Positions 29,488 through 30,400 of a DNA stretch of 30,400 bases are shown here, piece by piece. The notes beneath the pieces are model-generated. The model saw nothing but the letters and a program-made list of their open reading frames with translations. It ran no database searches and was not told the origin of the DNA. The translations under genes and the position numbers were made by a program. Origin of the DNA: DATFWC01 sp045801465 (GTDB lineage: Bacteria; Pseudomonadota; Alphaproteobacteria; Rhizobiales; Xanthobacteraceae); assembly GCA_045801465.1 (NCBI GenBank), contig JBJMSU010000207.1, positions 1 through 30,400 on the forward strand, written 5' to 3'. Each line of letters opens with the position of its first letter. The first letter of the stretch is position 1.

Positions 29488-29724
29488 TCAAGCTTCCGGA
29501 ACGCCGGTCTGCAGGGCCAATGCATGCAGCGTGCCCCCCATCTGACCCTTCAATGCATCGTAGACCATCTGGTGCTGCTGCACGCGCGATTTCCCGCGAA
29601 ACGATGCGGCGATGACGGTCGCGGCATAATGGTCCCCATCGCCGGCGAGATCGCGGATCGTCACCTCCGCGTCCGGGATCCGGGTCTTGATCAGCCGCTC
29701 GATTTCGTTCGCATCCATCGGCAT
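29488..29724 (-). CDS. bolA: BolA-family protein, Grx4 partner
   Basis: A 78-residue protein with the BolA fold: MPMDANEIERLIKTRIPDAE, the VTIRDLAGDGDHYAATVIAA strand pair, the RGKSRVQQHQMVYDAL helix with the invariant-type His, and the GTLHALALQT end. Small BolA proteins form a heterodimer with monothiol glutaredoxin that holds or passes on an iron-sulphur cluster and regulates iron homeostasis. The ATG at 29724 (MPMDAN) or 29718 (MDAN) may be the start; AGGAG lies 11 bases before the first. Its place between purL and grxD is the common arrangement in Hyphomicrobiales. I class it with the short BolA/IbaG type rather than the E. coli BolA morphogene because of length. Confidence 0.93.
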   Translation of the reverse strand: MPMDANEIERLIKTRIPDAEVTIRDLAGDGDHYAATVIAASFRGKSRVQQHQMVYDALKGQMGGTLHALALQTGVPEA

Positions 29725-29755
29725 GGCCAACCACTCTCCTGAAGATGCGCCTCGG

Positions 29756-30400
29756 TCACGCCGCACCTCCGGCCATATAGGCGGGAAGCCAAGCTTCGAA
29801 GCGTTTTTTCAATTCGCCGACCAGAATCGGCCGTTCGCCCGAAACGGTCAAGGTTTCCCCTCCGGTTGACCCCAACCGGCGAATCGACACGCCGGCCGCC
29901 GCGGCGTCTTGCTCGATCGTTTCGGCGGCGGATCGGCGCGCCGTCACCACGTACCGCGCCTGGTCCTCGCCGAACCAGAACGCGTGCGGCGCAATCGTCG
30001 ACGATGGCGCCTCCAGCCGCGCGCCGATGCCAGACGCCATCGCCATCTCGGCGAGCGCCACGAGAAAGCCGCCATCGGAAATATCATGCACCGCGGTGGC
30101 AAGGCCGCGGTCGATCAGGGAGCGGACGAAATCGCCATTGCGCCGCTCGGCCGCAAGATCGACGGGCGGCGGCGCCCCCTCCTCGCGGCCGCAGATGTCG
30201 CGCAGGTACAAGGATCGGCCGAGCCATCCTTGCGTATCGCCGACCGCGAAGATCACCTCGTCGCCGGCCTTGAACGCGAGGCTCGCCGCGCGCGTGAAGT
30301 CATCGAGTAAGCCCACGCCGCCGATGGTCGGCGTCGGCAGGATCGCACGCCCGTTGGTCTCGTTGTAAAGCGACACGTTGCCGGACACCACCGGGAAATC
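29756..30400 (-). CDS. purL: Phosphoribosylformylglycinamidine synthase subunit PurL (3' end)
   Basis: This is the C-terminal ~214 residues of PurL, which uses ATP and glutamine-derived ammonia to turn FGAR into FGAM, the fourth step of purine synthesis. The gene continues beyond the window edge. Visible motifs are VSGNVSLYNETNG, ILPTPTIGGVGLLDD, the second half of the ATP site AVHDISDGGFLVALAEMAMA, and WFGEDQARYVVTA. It is followed on the same strand by bolA, 31 bases after its stop. This suggests a purL-bolA-grxD transcript. The sequence shows no frameshift in the visible part. Confidence 0.95.
   Translation of the reverse strand, partial: DFPVVSGNVSLYNETNGRAILPTPTIGGVGLLDDFTRAASLAFKAGDEVIFAVGDTQGWLGRSLYLRDICGREEGAPPPVDLAAERRNGDFVRSLIDRGLATAVHDISDGGFLVALAEMAMASGIGARLEAPSSTIAPHAFWFGEDQARYVVTARRSAAETIEQDAAAAGVSIRRLGSTGGETLTVSGERPILVGELKKRFEAWLPAYMAGGAA

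Noticed and set aside
1..30400. tRNA genes, CRISPR arrays, prophage or insertion sequences
   Set aside because: No tRNA cloverleaf, regularly spaced repeats, integrase, transposase or phage structural gene was recognised by eye. tRNAscan-SE and an IS search would be decisive.

Overview
The window is high-GC DNA of alphaproteobacterial type, most likely Hyphomicrobiales (a Xanthobacteraceae or Bradyrhizobiaceae-like soil or water bacterium). This rests on the gene families (a Liv operon with a DUF6867-type gene, a purL-bolA-grxD cluster, small secreted 'YDP.xGxGNI' proteins), on rhizobial-type intergenic palindromes, and on GTG/TTG starts. The species cannot be told from the sequence. I see no phage, insertion sequence, CRISPR array, rRNA or tRNA.

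Layout. 1-5090: the end of a branched-chain amino acid ABC operon on the + strand (livH partial, livM, livG, livF, a DUF6867-like membrane gene), then two tandem REP-like palindromes, the binding-protein gene livK and a strong hairpin. 5232-8154: a small conserved gene and ccdA on the - strand, then a LOG-like nucleotide-binding protein and a P1-family aminopeptidase on the + strand, separated by a repeat pair. 8319-9589: an MFS transporter that appears translationally coupled to a 14-codon leader ORF. 9626-11457: two paralogous small secreted proteins (-) divergent from a TetR regulator with a duplicated operator, then a DUF2188-like gene. 11556-14734: an apparent - strand operon of an exported alpha/beta hydrolase, a small membrane protein and a cyclic-nucleotide-binding/thioredoxin-reductase-like fusion without the redox disulfide. 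15012-17820: a PaaI thioesterase (+), a D-amino-acid-dehydrogenase-like flavoenzyme (-) and rpe (+). 17892-20966: a chemotaxis receptor and an SDR oxidoreductase (-). 21239-26936: purB (+), an SH3 secreted protein and a DUF2235 membrane hydrolase (-), then murI (+). 27083-30400: rpsD (+), a heptad-repeat coiled-coil protein (-), and the block purL (partial)-bolA-grxD-methyltransferase (-).

How the genes work together. The Liv genes form one uptake system. The purL-bolA-grxD-methyltransferase run links purine synthesis with a Grx4/BolA iron-sulphur pair; purB is nearby but separate. murI and rpsD are housekeeping genes. The 9.6-14.7 kb stretch is the most accessory-looking part, with a regulator, exported proteins and redox enzymes.

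I did not find a clearly new defence or mobile system. The observations most worth checking are small-scale: an SDR gene whose only plausible start is ATT, a leader peptide coupled to the MFS gene, a two-site TetR operator, a stable hairpin touching the methyltransferase start, and four families of intergenic palindromes, some of which supply the 3' ends of genes. All calls come from reading the sequence; no database search was run.
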